Positions 20,698 through 32,064 of a DNA stretch of 64,000 bases are shown piece by piece. Source of the stretch: Anthoceros angustus (lineage: Eukaryota; Streptophyta; Anthocerotopsida; Anthocerotales; Anthocerotaceae); NCBI GenBank assembly GCA_010909165.1, contig MU008165.1:1488001-1552000 (forward strand), written 5' to 3'. The position numbers and the translations under genes are program-made. The notes beneath the pieces are model-generated. The model was not told where the DNA came from. It was given only the letters and a program-made list of their open reading frames with translations, and did not search any database. The stretch's first letter is position 1, and the number at the start of each line of letters is the position of its first letter.

Positions 20698-21559
20698 ACG
20701 GTATTTTTCGAAGGGGGTGAATATCCGAACCCCCTTCTTTGGGTTATGAACCTCCTTATCACATCCCATACAGTCCCAAAATATGCATTTCAGCTCTTTT
20801 GTGGGTAATCACGACCCTTCGGCTGGAAGTCGGAAATGTAAAGGCCTGTTTTGAACACATCACGACTTCGAAATCTAGTGAAGGCGCCGGCTAGCCGGTG
20901 CCTTCACTGAATTTTTGAGGAAGGAGGCAAAATGAAGAAATCCATTGGCACATTGCAACTGGTCCATAATTTAAAACTAATCATAAGAACAAGCACATCT
21001 AGGTGCCCAAAGAGAGAAAAAACCAATTCATCAGGGCTAACTTGTGACACATCCGGTGCTTGAGCGGACTCTGAATCCATAACGACGGCCAAATTTCGAA
21101 TCCGCGCTAGTTCCTGTTCATCGAAGCTGTCATTCTACTTACACGTAAAGAAGTTGGTAGCCTAGGATCGCATGTGTGAAGATCGTGCAAGAGGTAAGCA
21201 AGAGGGACAAGAGCAAGTTGGAATCGAAAGATGATACAAATTACACACAAAGAAAGGGTCTTATACAAAAGCGGTTGTTGCGGTTATTAATTAACGAATA
21301 ATAAAACTAAACCTAATTTAATTATGCGAAATCACCATTATGTTTTAACACATATCTATTCCAAAATAAGCTATATTCCATTACTTCCACTTAGTTGCAA
21401 TTAGGAGTTAATTGATAAGCTTGAAAATATCTTGAAAATTGACTTCATAATAGAAAGTGTTCTCCCACTGCTGATATAAGCAGAAAAAGAGTTTGAGCAA
21501 GTGTGACGATCACATAACTCAATAAGGCTTCATCCAATCACCAAGCCAGATAAAAGAGG
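20698..21559. other. Repeat-bordering region with GC palindrome
   Basis: Contains the 30-bp near-palindrome at 20878-20907 (arms GTGAAGGCGCCGGC, one mismatch) and otherwise non-coding AT-rich sequence. Confidence 0.5.
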
Positions 21560-23520
21560 AAATCAACTAATGGGATGTTCCTGCTTTGCTAACAGCAGGT
21601 ATAAATTGTAGCCCAGCTGCCAAAGTATGTTTCTCATGTACCAACTTTGGCAAAGACTTTGTCAAAAGGTCAGCCACATTTTCTGACGTGGTAACATAGT
21701 CCACTATTACGTCTTTACGCTCTGCTACTTGTCTTATAAAATGATGAGCAATCTCGATATGCTTACTTCTAGCATGAAAAACTGCATTCTTCGATAAAGC
21801 AATGGCCGACTAGTTGTCACACCAAAGCTGAGTTGGTCCTTCATGAAGCTGCTTAAGTCCACTTAAGAAAGATCTAATCCAAATAACCTCTCTAGCAGCT
21901 TGTGTCATGGCACCATATTACCTTAGTAAAGGAAAGACAAATAGTGGTGAGCTTTTACTTGACCAAGAGATAACCATCCACCTAAAAGCGTACGGAGGCT
22001 GCAATACTAAATACAGTGTGGGTCACCAGCCGGATGGCATCACAAAGGACATTAGTGCAAACCATCCGTTGCTTAGAAAACGTAAACCTTTGCTTGTTCC
22101 TTTGAGGTACCTAAAATTCTCTTCAACTGCGCCCCAATGTGGCAAGCCGGGGTTCTCTAAGCCCGACTTACATTACTAACGCACGTGTGATGTCTAATCT
22201 AGTCCAACGATAGATAGATTAAACAATAGCGACTTGTCGGTAAGGCTTGAGTGCCATCTTGGCCTTTTCTTCTCATTGTCGGGCATTGTTCCTTAAATAG
22301 CTTTTCACTGTAGACATAGGTGTACTTCTTGATCGTGCATCCTCCATCTTGAACCTCTTAAGTAGTTGATGTACAAAATGCTCTTGATGAATATCAATAG
22401 TATTATCACGGTGTTAAAATGAAATTGAACACCAAGAGAAAATGATAATCAAATCACATATATCAAATCTTGCCAAAAGAACTTTCTTGCCATAAGAGTT
22501 GGTGAAGTGCTAAATAAAATATTATCATCCACATAAGCTTAAAATGATAAAATCATTGCCATCCCATAAAATATATACGTCCCAAACATGTGAAACCCAA
22601 TTCTATGAGCAATGCATGAAACACTTCATTCCATGCACGGAGGATCTTAAGACCATAAAGTGTTTTTAAAAGTCTTTATTAGGGTCTATAATAAAACCTT
22701 CCTATTGAGCCATGTAGATGACCTCATCTAAGGTGCCATTAAGAAAGTTTTACGTCCTAAGCGATGTACGAGGAGATTGTAGTGAGCAGCAAGGGCAAGG
22801 AGTATTCTTATGGAAGTAGACTTAACAACTGGGGCAAATGTTTCATTGTAGTCTAACCCCGCTACTTGACTATATCCCTTTGCCACGAGGCGAGCCTTAT
22901 ACCTACCAACACTACCATCTGTATTGAGTTTTTTTTTGAAGACCCACTTACAAGTACAATAGTGTCATCAGTCACCACTGGAAGAGCAGGGTGATCATCG
23001 TCAGCTGCAACAATGGGAGTTGGAGCTACAAGGGTGATTGGAGCTGAAGGGTTAATAGTTGCTCTAGGAGTGAGCTGAGTAGCATGTTGACGAAGCAAAA
23101 CATCTTCGTTAAAAACCACACTGCGTGAGATGGTCACCTGACGTGTAGAGGGATCAAATAACTTGTAACCCTTCACATCGTCGGAGTAGCCCACAAAAAT
23201 CCTACGAATAGCCTTCAAGTCCATCTTATGACGAGTAGCTATAGGTAGATAAGCATAAGCTGGTGATCCGAATATACGCAAGTGCCCAATGCGGGGCTTG
23301 TGTCTTGTCCATCTCTCATAAGGAGTAGTCAAACCAAGCTCCTTAAAAGGTAGTCAGTTGAAAACATAGTTAGCAGCCATCAACGCTTCAGCCCAATATC
23401 CGCGAGAGAGACTAGCAAAAGTGAGAGATGCCAAAGTAGCCTCCTGGAGTGTCCGGTTTTTCCTCTCAGCAAAAGAGTTCTGAGAGGAGTATACGGCACG
23501 GTGAGCTGGTGATGGATCCC
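21560..23520 (-). mobile_element. Ty1/copia retrotransposon pol remnant
   Basis: Reading the minus strand gives, in order, the end of integrase (GYWAEALMAANYVFN, then RIFGSPAYAYLP, FVGYSDDVKGYKLFDP), reverse transcriptase pieces ([38 protein letters not shown]) and RNase H (SAIALSKNAVFHARSKHIE, VADLFTKSLPK). Several frames are broken, and RNase H has an amber codon at 21812-21810 where the family has Gln in CDNQSA. A stretch at 21.91-22.18 kb does not align with pol and may be an insertion. The upstream (gag) side is cut at about 23.5 kb where another repeat begins. It is inactive. Confidence 0.87.
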
Positions 23521-26103
23521 TTCCAGCACGCGTTAGGGTCCGTCACCAGAACCTGGATCAGTCTCTCTGGAGTAGTCTTGCCCGCTCAGTGACTCGGGAC
23601 TCGCGTTAGCAAGGGACACACAAGGGCCTGTAAAGATAATGCAGTATCAACCCCAAAAGAAACATCCCTTTACTGGAGTGGCAGCCGCCCTCTTATACTA
23701 AATCTGAGGAGGCGCCTTTATTACACCTATTACTGATGTCCAGCTCATGCCCTAATCGTGACCCTATTTTCCTACCTATATGCAGACGAAATTTGTGGTT
23801 GACCGATTCCTTCGGCTGGCCCAATCCCCAGCTCTGGCATCTGCGGCGCACCCAATCGGATGATCCGCGACCCCCGGAACCCCGTGGAGGCTCTTCCTCT
23901 GCCTCGGACTCTGTCAGGTTGCGCCACCGGAGGCGGACTAACAACCGCAGTGACCACCAAGTCTTCCTCCTCGCTGTCCATGGGTCCACGCCTGTGGTCC
24001 GTCCGGAGCCCATTTTTCTTGGGTGGGTTGAGACTGACTCTCATCCACCCCTTCCCCAACTCCCCGCCTGAGGCCACGAGACTCTTCCTCCTAAGTCCGG
24101 GATTCTGGGTCCGTCTCACTCCCGAGTCCGGACCTAGGTTTTTCTTCCTCCCGAGTCCTGATCTCGTGGTCCGTCCTCTCGATTCCTTTATCGCCCAAGT
24201 CCGGCATTTCTAAGGGTCCATCTTCTCCACTGACCTCCTTCCCCATTGTACCTGATCCCATGCCTCCTGGACTTCTCCTCCCATGGTCTACTCGGACCTC
24301 TCCTTCTCCCGACGCTGCCAAGGCGACCACCGCTTGCTATGTTTCCGCTCCGCAGATCCCTCTCATCCGGCTGTTCTCTTCTCCACCGGGCCGCCTTTGT
24401 CCCGAATGTAGCTCCTGTATCCCCGTGGCTGTGCATCTCCAAGAGCCTCGTCCTCCACACTTTCTCGACTCCTCCGGGCGGGACCGACCACCGCGTGGTG
24501 CGCCGCCTCCACCGCCTTCTGTGAGCTCCAGACGATAGGCGCTAAGCCTGAGTCAACCCACCGGATGGCCTCCTCCACACAAAGCGCCAAGCACTGACAT
24601 TCCTCGCCTCCGTGAGGTTTTTCGCAACTGGGCGTGCTCCGGCTCAAGCAGGCCCCCATCGCGAGGTCATCCAGCCGAGACCTGGCCGAGTCCCTTGAGG
24701 CCACTAAGGTCGCTCCAGCCACTCTCGGAGCTGCTGCCGCCCACGCCCTCCTCTGCGCAGCCGACCAATTTGCGTTTACCATGGACTGAGTTCCTTTGCT
24801 TTCCGCAAGCGATCAAGAATTTCATTATTTCTTCAAGGCCTTCCCGCCTCGCCATCTTCCTCCTCGAGGGGTCCGCATGTGTCTGCTCCAACCACCTGTA
24901 ACTCAACATGCCGTGTGTCGCCCAGCCTTCTCTAGTTCGCGATCGCCTGCTCCCATCGCTACTGAACACTCTCCTCCGCCCTCCAAAGCAGAGCTAAGTA
25001 GCTCTATTTCGCTTGTGGTCCCTCGACCTCCCTCGAGAAGTCCGCTCCTCTTCCACTACTCCTGAGTCGCAGCCCGTAGTCTCCTTCGACCCTCCAACTC
25101 CTAGCGTTCTTCCATGTCCTGCACTGACCTGAGGTCTCCGGCCCCTAATATTAGCCTCCATCTCCTCCTCACGGATCACTGCTTGCTCACTCCCTTCATC
25201 TACTGTGTTTGCTGTGGCCGACCATGCTTTCCACCGATTCCTATCCCGACTAGTAGGGTCCCTATCTCTGCCTGCAGAGGCCTCCGCCTCGAGCTCTTCA
25301 CCGAGCTTCCTAGCTCGCCTCCCACAAGCCCAAGTGTTGGGCCTTCTCCGCGTCAAGGCCTCCTCTGCCTTCCTGCCACCTCCTCCTTCAAGACAGTCTT
25401 CCGCCCACTTCTCTGTGCTTCAATTGCTCACACGGTTGGAGCACTGCCCTCGTCTGTTGACTCGCCTCCACTCCTACCGGCCATGCCTCCTCGACCCTAG
25501 CGAGGGACTGCTTTCTCTTGGCCTGCCGCCTCTTGGAGCTCCACCATCCGCCCTGGGTGGCCTCCACTTCACAGGTCTTCTCCGTCCTCATGTCCTGGCT
25601 AATACAGTCACGATCTGCCACAACTCCGCTTGGTCTCTTCCACGTACTGCCGCAAGACCCCAAGAAGTCTGTCAAGGGCATAGGCATCTCCCGGTCCGTT
25701 GAGGACCGCCACACCGCCGTCCGGAGTGAGTTCGAATTAGGAGCTCCGGACCCAATCAGGACACTTAGGTCTTGACCATTCTGAGCCGACGCTTCCACCT
25801 CCTTGGCTCTCTTCGCCGCTAACTCCTTCTTTGCTCGCCGACGCTTGGGGTGTGGTCGAGGGGTCCAGCACTGGCCTTTTCCTCCTCGCCCAGCGATAGG
25901 GTGGCTCGGGTGGGGTTCTTTGCTGTCCCCGGCGCCTTGGTGCAGATCGCTCGCCCTCCCTCGCACTTCGCGCTCCGCCACTCTCAGGGTAGGGGCAGGA
26001 GCTATCCTTGGGCGGTGGTGGTGCCGTCTTCTCTTCCTTCTTCTGCAGTCGTGAGCTCGGTGGCTTGAACCGAGGCGGAGGTTGCAGGCCTGGAGCGGCG
26101 CTA
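23521..26103 (-). mobile_element. C/T-rich retroelement-like region (minus-strand sense)
   Basis: About 2.6 kb of pyrimidine-rich DNA on the + strand. Read on the minus strand it gives Arg/Glu/Ser-rich frames, repeatedly interrupted. One stretch (KRRRAKKELAAKRAKEVEA at about 25.78-25.86 kb) recurs at 27.21-27.29 kb, marking a duplicated segment. I recognise no protease, RT or integrase. It is probably the degraded remainder of the element that carries the gag-like ORF next to it. Confidence 0.45.
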
Positions 26104-27039
26104 CTATCTCCCTCCCGCAGTAGCCTCCCGGTGTGGTTGTTCCGGTGGAGGGACCAAGAGGAGGGAAGCGGGAATCTCTTCCCATACTTCTCGTGGCAGC
26201 GAGGGGGTCCGTTCGAAGCGTATGGAGTCCGAAATTCCCTCCCAATCCTCGTCCTCCTGAGCACGCCTGGACTTGGGTGGGCGACCCTCCTCTGCCTGTG
26301 TCCTTTCCTCCCGCTCCGTTTCTAGCAGGGTCACTAGCCCCTTCCGGAGCGCTCGCTCCTCTTCTCCTTCCTTCAGGAGATTAAGGTGTCCCCACACAAA
26401 AACAATAAATGGGGACAACGCTGATGGGGGTGGCCGCTCGTTTCTCAACTTCCGGGACTCCTGGGTAACACGGGCGAAGATGATCCGCCCCCAGTCCGCT
26501 CTCTTGCCTCTCTGAAGGGCGTGAAGGAAAACAAGCAGAGTGTCGCCAAGGTGGTCCACCTTGGTGAGCATGTTCCAGTGGACGATAATCTTTGCCACTG
26601 CCCTCACCCGTCGGTCCAGTAGGTCCGACATCAACCACCTATTAGAGGACCGCTGCGTCCCTGGCCTCAGGAGTGCCACCTTCGCTGCTTCCACCTTCAC
26701 CTTCACCTTAAGGGGCTCCGGAACTACCCCTCCTATCTCCTCCGCTGGGCGATCGTAGACCGCCCTAAGGACCTCCACGGTCCATCTCCTCGGGTCCTCC
26801 CATAGGCTCTTAGAGCGAATGGTCTTATTGGCCGCCGACACCATCTTCCGGGTGTATTCCCGGACCAGCGCCATGCTGTCGAAGGTCCACACTGCCTGGA
26901 AGATGTCCAAGTGCCATTCCTGTACTAGCTCCTCCGCCTCCGCCAGCCAAGGGCCGAAATCCGGGTAGCGCCTTGTGACAATATTCTTCTCCACCAAGCG
27001 CCAGGGCTCCCAGACCTCCGCCGCCTTTTTCGGTCCCAT
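26104..27039 (-). CDS. Gag-like ORF of an unidentified retroelement
   Basis: An open frame of 311 codons from ATG at 27039. It starts MGPKKAAEVWEPWRLVEKN and has a helical Trp/Leu-rich middle (WTFDSMALVREYTRKMV, DWGRIIFARVTQESRKL, SPFIVFVWGHLNLLKEG) and a charged Arg/Glu C-terminus. This is the look of a capsid-type gag protein, but I cannot name the family. Surrounding duplications and copia, Harbinger and other remnants support a mobile origin. No zinc knuckle was seen. Confidence 0.45.
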   Translation of the reverse strand: MGPKKAAEVWEPWRLVEKNIVTRRYPDFGPWLAEAEELVQEWHLDIFQAVWTFDSMALVREYTRKMVSAANKTIRSKSLWEDPRRWTVEVLRAVYDRPAEEIGGVVPEPLKVKVKVEAAKVALLRPGTQRSSNRWLMSDLLDRRVRAVAKIIVHWNMLTKVDHLGDTLLVFLHALQRGKRADWGRIIFARVTQESRKLRNERPPPSALSPFIVFVWGHLNLLKEGEEERALRKGLVTLLETEREERTQAEEGRPPKSRRAQEDEDWEGISDSIRFERTPSLPREVWEEIPASLLLVPPPEQPHREATAGGR

Positions 27040-27296
27040 CCTTGCGCTCTGGTTGGTCCGCTGCTGAGAGGCAGTGGGCAAGGATGCTTCCGCTAAGCTC
27101 CTGTGATGCGCGCGTGGTCGGGCGATGGCGCTCGGTATGCAAGGCCGGACCCCATACCGCCGCCGAGTGAGTTGGATTAGGGACTTGGACCAATCTCAGA
27201 CCTCAAGTCCCTGGCCCGTGCTTTCAACCTCCTTGGCCCTTTTCGCCGCCAACTCCTTCTCCGCACATCTCCGCTTGGGAGGACTAGTCAACTGCT

Positions 27297-27963
27297 GTGG
27301 CGCAATTGACGTAACACACATCAAAATGGAGCTAATGTCCCAGAAAATGGCAATTGATTACTTCGATCATAATCATGATTACAGTGTCTACATCCAAGGG
27401 GTAGTTGATATGAAGATGCGTTTTATAGATATGTTTGCTGGGTTCTGTGCCCTGTAATGATGTGATCTCGAGTAATTCAGCCTCTATCGGTAAAGCTATG
27501 GAAAGAGATATCCCCTCAATGGTGAAAGCACATTGATGTGAGCAACTTTAGTTTCAGGGAGTACATTAGGGAGACGTTGCATACCTCTCAATCACGTGGG
27601 TTCCTTACATAATCAAGAAATATTTATGTGAAGAAAGCATTCACTTCAATTTTAAGCATTCTTCTACCCGCATGGTGGTAGAACTATTGAGTAGCTTAAA
27701 GGCACGTGGAGAATGTTAGGGAGAACCATCTGGAAGACTGACATTGACACATTGTGGGCACTCTTGATGTGCTGCTGCTACCTACATAACGTGGTGATTG
27801 ACCGTGGAGAGATGGCTAGGACAGAAAATGATGACCAGCAGACACATGATGCTGGCTACCGGACTATCCCTTGTCACAATATAGATGCAGATGGTGACCA
27901 ACTCCGTAACAACATAGCTACTTTCTTGTGGTTCAGCCGTGAAATGCAAGACACAAGTGGCTG
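27297..27963 (+). pseudogene. PIF/Harbinger transposase remnant
   Basis: Fragments of the DDE superfamily endonuclease of PIF/Harbinger elements: AIDVTHIKMELMSQ with FDHNHDYSVYIQGVVDMKMR (first Asp region, domain start at 27.30 kb), then VVELLSSLKARGE-like sequence, LGRTIWKTDIDTLWALLMC and CYLHNVVIDRGEMA (about 27.65-27.82 kb). Stops and shifts separate the pieces, and the N-terminal half is missing where the neighbouring element begins. It is inactive. Confidence 0.75.
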
Positions 27964-27966
27964 ATT

Positions 27967-28260
27967 CTAAGACATTTTATCTCCTCTCCTGTTCAAGGCA
28001 TTACCTATCTTCATGAATGCATGCACAAAACCTTCACCTATCTGGTTTTGTGACTGCGCAAGAGCATGCATGGTTGTGCTCCATAATGTCCTGGAGCACT
28101 CTCTCTTGGAAATCCATGTGAGCTTTGTGTCGCTTGTCTTTGTTGGCTTCTGTGTCTCTTCATTGTTCCACAAAATTGCTGGTCATAGCTACGAACAAAT
28201 CTTCACCTCGTTTAGAAGTGAGCACTTTCATTTTTTTCCGGCTGCCCTTTAAAGTATCAA
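27967..28260 (-). pseudogene. Possible MYB/SANT-like second ORF of the Harbinger element
   Basis: The minus strand reads a helical basic stretch with KLTWISKRECSRTLWSTTMH and GEGFVHAFMKIGNALN. Harbinger elements carry a MYB-like accessory gene, often divergent or convergent to the transposase. The position and style fit, but no firm MYB repeat was identified. Confidence 0.35.
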
Positions 28261-30431
28261 CTGCATCTTCAAACTCCATGCCTTTGTTCAAAGACTCGGC
28301 TGGTGATGGAGACTCGCCACGCCCTGGAGGGGCAAGACGGTGAGGCCTCTGAAGAATTAGGTGTCTCGCAAAAATCGCATCACATTAGAAGTTAGCAAGT
28401 CATGAGCTTTATACAATTTTCATCAATGTAGTTAGGAGGAGCAAGCAAAGGTAGTACCGTGGCATGGTGTCAGTCACCCGCGCGCAAAGTCCGGGGCGCG
28501 GAGAATCGGTAAACCACAATTCAATTGTAATCAAGTTGTGCTCAAAGTTAGGGGCAATTTGTGAGCCTTCTTCTCTTCCATACATCTCGCCAAGATGTAT
28601 CACATCCACTTAATGGATGCCTAATGGTCATTGATTTAGGTGACCTGCAGAGGGTCACCCAAGGGAGGTTGTATGTGGAAGGCCTCCTATAAGAGGAGGA
28701 GGTTTTCACAAAGTAAAGTATCATGTCTTGCGCCCACGCCACCGAGTCCTTTGCCATTACAGAGGAATTTCGTGTGAGCCAACACATTCGGTAGAGAGGA
28801 AGTGTGGTCGGAGTGTTTGGTGGAGGACTTGCTCACCGCAAGTGNCCTTAAGATATACTAGGTTGGCATATTGGGTTGTGCCATAAGAAAACCTTATCCA
28901 CCTCGGGGCTAGCGAACAACTTGTAAATAACCTTGGGTTGTACAAAGATCCTTTGAGTTTCAAAGTTAGTGATCACATTTTGTGGTACGGTCGGAGCTTG
29001 CGGAGAAGCCATGCCATAATGACTATTTTACCAAAGGCTACATGCCTGCTAGATGTGGTGCATTCAAATGTATAGTGGAAGCGTGGTAGGTAGTGAGGTT
29101 GCTAGAAGTGGTTTGTGTGACCTTGGAGGGTCACAAGAGAGGCGCTTGTATGAAGCTAAGGCCAAGGAAGCGAAAGGACCTTAGAGTTTGTGTTGAGAGG
29201 AGCCGACCAACGGTCGTAGGTTGCTGGTAAATGGCGAAGGTGGGCTAAGGATTGAGGCAAAGAAGAAGGGAGTACCTCTCTCTCATCTTCGCTTGTGCAA
29301 CCAGGACCCCACCAGAGGATCCGCTAGAAATCAACATGCCTATGTTTGAGTGTTTTTCGGGCCAAGTGTATTCACAGGACCTGGTTGATTTTCGACCATC
29401 GGCGAGCGAGGAGAATATACAGCTCCAATAGGTGTATGGCCACCATAAGGAAAATACTCTCCTTCACTTCTTACGGGCTCCAGAGGCAAGCAAGCCCATG
29501 CACAGATGACGGGATCTTGAGTAGTTCATGCTGGTGTGCAGGTGCAGGGAATGCTAGCTGCGAGGCCTGACCTCCAACAAAAAGCTCTAAGCATAGTTGA
29601 TGCTACAGAAACAACAATCCAGGCTTGATGCATGCACAACAGGCAAATCTTAAGTACAGCACATGTAAGACAAATCACTGCATATATGTAGGACGTAGAG
29701 CAGGTCTGAGGTGACAGCTTGGTCTCACTAGAAGAAGCAAGGCCATACACAAACGTCCTTCAACTTGTTGATGGCTTCTTCACCAGCGCATTTATACTCA
29801 TCCCAGCCTAGCCATTCTGGCCTCTGGGCTAAGCGAGCACGTGCCTCCGTCAATCATTCTCACATATCGCTAAGGTTATCATAGAAATCTCAAACACTAG
29901 CGATTCTGGCCATCTAGTTTAACCTAAGCAAGCGAAAGCATCCTGACATGAATGCTTGACCGCCTTGTCCCTTGCCAATCTTAAAGGACACTTGTAGGGA
30001 AAAAACTAGGGTTAGGGTTTGGAGATCGAACTTAGCCTAAAGCTTCATTTTCCTTCCGCAAGTTTATTTCTGTTTTCTACGATGCCTTGCTTTTTTTAGC
30101 CCAATTGAAAAAACGCGCTCACATTCCCACACAAAATCGTACAATTAAGCGTCTTAGTTTAGGTTTAGTGGCTGACAAAGACGGGAAATGTCTTCCCGAC
30201 TCAAACATATTCCCGCCCAGCACCAACGGTCCTCAATTCTCCAATTCCGACACGAGCTGTGCGATCCCACACTGACTCTCCCTGTGCATCGCCATCAGCG
30301 GTAACTCGGTTCCGGCATCGGCAGCTGCCATTCTGCTGCTCTGCTGCCCTTAATTGCGGCATTGATCGGTTTACACTTGACGAAGCTCATTTTCTATCTT
30401 CCATTCTGGTGTCCCAGTGGAGAGTTCAGTG
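28261..30431. other. Intergenic region, no supported gene
   Basis: About 2.2 kb with only short frames. One ambiguous base (N) lies near 28855. Nothing recognisable until the securin-like gene. Confidence 0.5.
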
Positions 30432-31635
30432 ATGGCGGCAGTGAGGAACAGGCCGGCAGCACAGTCACTGCCTCGGGATGAGAATGCAGATGCCCTTGGG
30501 AAGCTTGGCGGCAAAGCGGGAGTGAGAGGGAAAGGCTTACAGCAGCAACAGCAGCAGCCTAACTCGGTGGACAAGCCGCGGCGGATGCTGGCAGACATCA
30601 CCAACGTGAAAAACGTGCAGCCCTACTCTGTTTCCAAAGGCGACAACACCAAGCCTGCCGCTGTCAAGGCAGCGCTCGGTGGAAGCGAGAATGCGGTTGC
30701 CAGAGATGGAGGCAAGGGTCTGCCTCGTGCCCCTCTCCGGAACATCACCAACAGCGGGAGCCAGTTGAGAGGCCCTTCGGACGCCGGGGCTAAGCTCGGG
30801 AAGCAGAAGCTCTCTCAGCTTCCGGCTCAAGCAGGAGCTGGAAACGCGGTTTCCAGGGCTCACATTGCCGGGGAGGACGTGAGCGCAAAGGTGCAGCGCT
30901 GGGCCGAGGAGGGAATTGAGAAAGTTCACTTCACGGCGGCGGACATGGAGGCGTTACGGCGGAAGGTTGAGGACGAAGGTGAGTTGGGAAGCAGATCTGT
31001 GTGCCTCCTCTCCTCTGTTTTGTGTGTGCTTCAACAGTGTCTGACGCCAGCTTTCTTGACTCGCAGAGATAGAGAAGCGTGTTGCGAAGGTTCTTGCGTA
31101 CAGAACAGATCTCCCGCTGCTGTGGCACCTTCCTGCGGATGCGGAACCAGTACGTTTGGCTGCCATTCCGCTCATCTTGGTTAACCATGGCCGTTGTCAT
31201 GACTTTCTGGTTTACTGACGGGTGCTTGATAATGCGTTGGTATACACCAGAGATTCACAAACTCGGCGGAAACACTTAAGCCCGACCCTATCGACGACCG
31301 GTTGCTCTTCGGTCCTGAAGGTCTGCGATTCACCATCTCCCCAGTTTTCTAGGTTTGAGGCACGTTTAGTAGAAGAGTTGAACCAGTCTTTCTCTTTCCT
31401 TGTCCGACGAACTGTTGTGTTTGAATACTTCAGCTGTTTGTGGCATCTTCAGGAAGGCTACTCACTTCCGGAGGGCAGGGGTTGAATGATTGAGCTAATA
31501 CGTGTATTTCGTTCAGATGACGAACCCATGGAACTTGAAGCACCAGATTGTGAAGAGGCGCTTACGAGTAATGAGCTCCTGGCAAGCAACTTCCTCAACT
31601 GGAATTCTATCAACCTGTCTGTAAAGGAATTTTAA
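30432..31635 (+). CDS. Securin-like (PATRONUS-type) candidate with two D-boxes
   Basis: Four exons, 30432-30978, 31067-31149, 31251-31320, 31517-31635 (272 aa, exactly in frame). The low-complexity basic N-terminal half carries PRDENADALGK, matching the DEN-box region of Arabidopsis PATRONUS1. It also has two perfect destruction boxes of the RxxLxxxxN form, RRMLADITN and RAPLRNITN. A (Gln)6 run lies between the DEN box and the first D-box. The C-terminal half is acidic (PDPIDDRLLFGPEDDEPMEL) and ends SNFLNWNSINLSVKEF. No cyclin box, kinase or other fold is visible. D-boxes target proteins to the APC/C; in PATRONUS they make it a securin that protects cohesion by inhibiting separase. Function is inferred from motifs and architecture, as sequence similarity outside them is weak. 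It could be another APC/C substrate. Confidence 0.55.
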
Positions 31636-32064
31636 GGAGTAACAGCGGTCGAGCATTCTGCGACCTGTACATATTGATGTCATCGCTGTGTGGAACTTGT
31701 TTAGAGCTTGCAGTTCAAGCAATCAGTGTAAGCACGGGGTATCGATGTCTGCTCTCTGAAAGAAACCCAACCCTTGGATAGGAAACGTCTCAGCTCATCC
31801 TTGTTAGTCTCGACAACCCACATAGATGGAGCATGCCGAATCAGTAGGGCTCTGTATCTCATCCTGCAACTTGGACGTGTTAATGTCATCTTACTATGTG
31901 AAACTTTTTATGGATTGAATCCATTGTATACATACAGAATTATGCATGTGTGGGTGTATGTTGATTCGCCAACTCGAAAGAAAGAAACGTCTCGGCGTTT
32001 CAGCTGGTGCAATGTGATCCATACGATCCCCAACGGAGGCCAAAGCAGTTGTGCGGGTGTGGCT
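31636..32064. other. Intergenic spacer
   Basis: About 430 bp between two same-strand genes, holding the 3' UTR of the first and the promoter of the second. Nothing specific recognised. Confidence 0.5.

Noticed and set aside
24000-25700. Multiple Pro/Ser-rich + strand proteins
   Set aside because: They are shadows of a pyrimidine-rich strand in all three frames. The minus strand carries the only gag-like signal.
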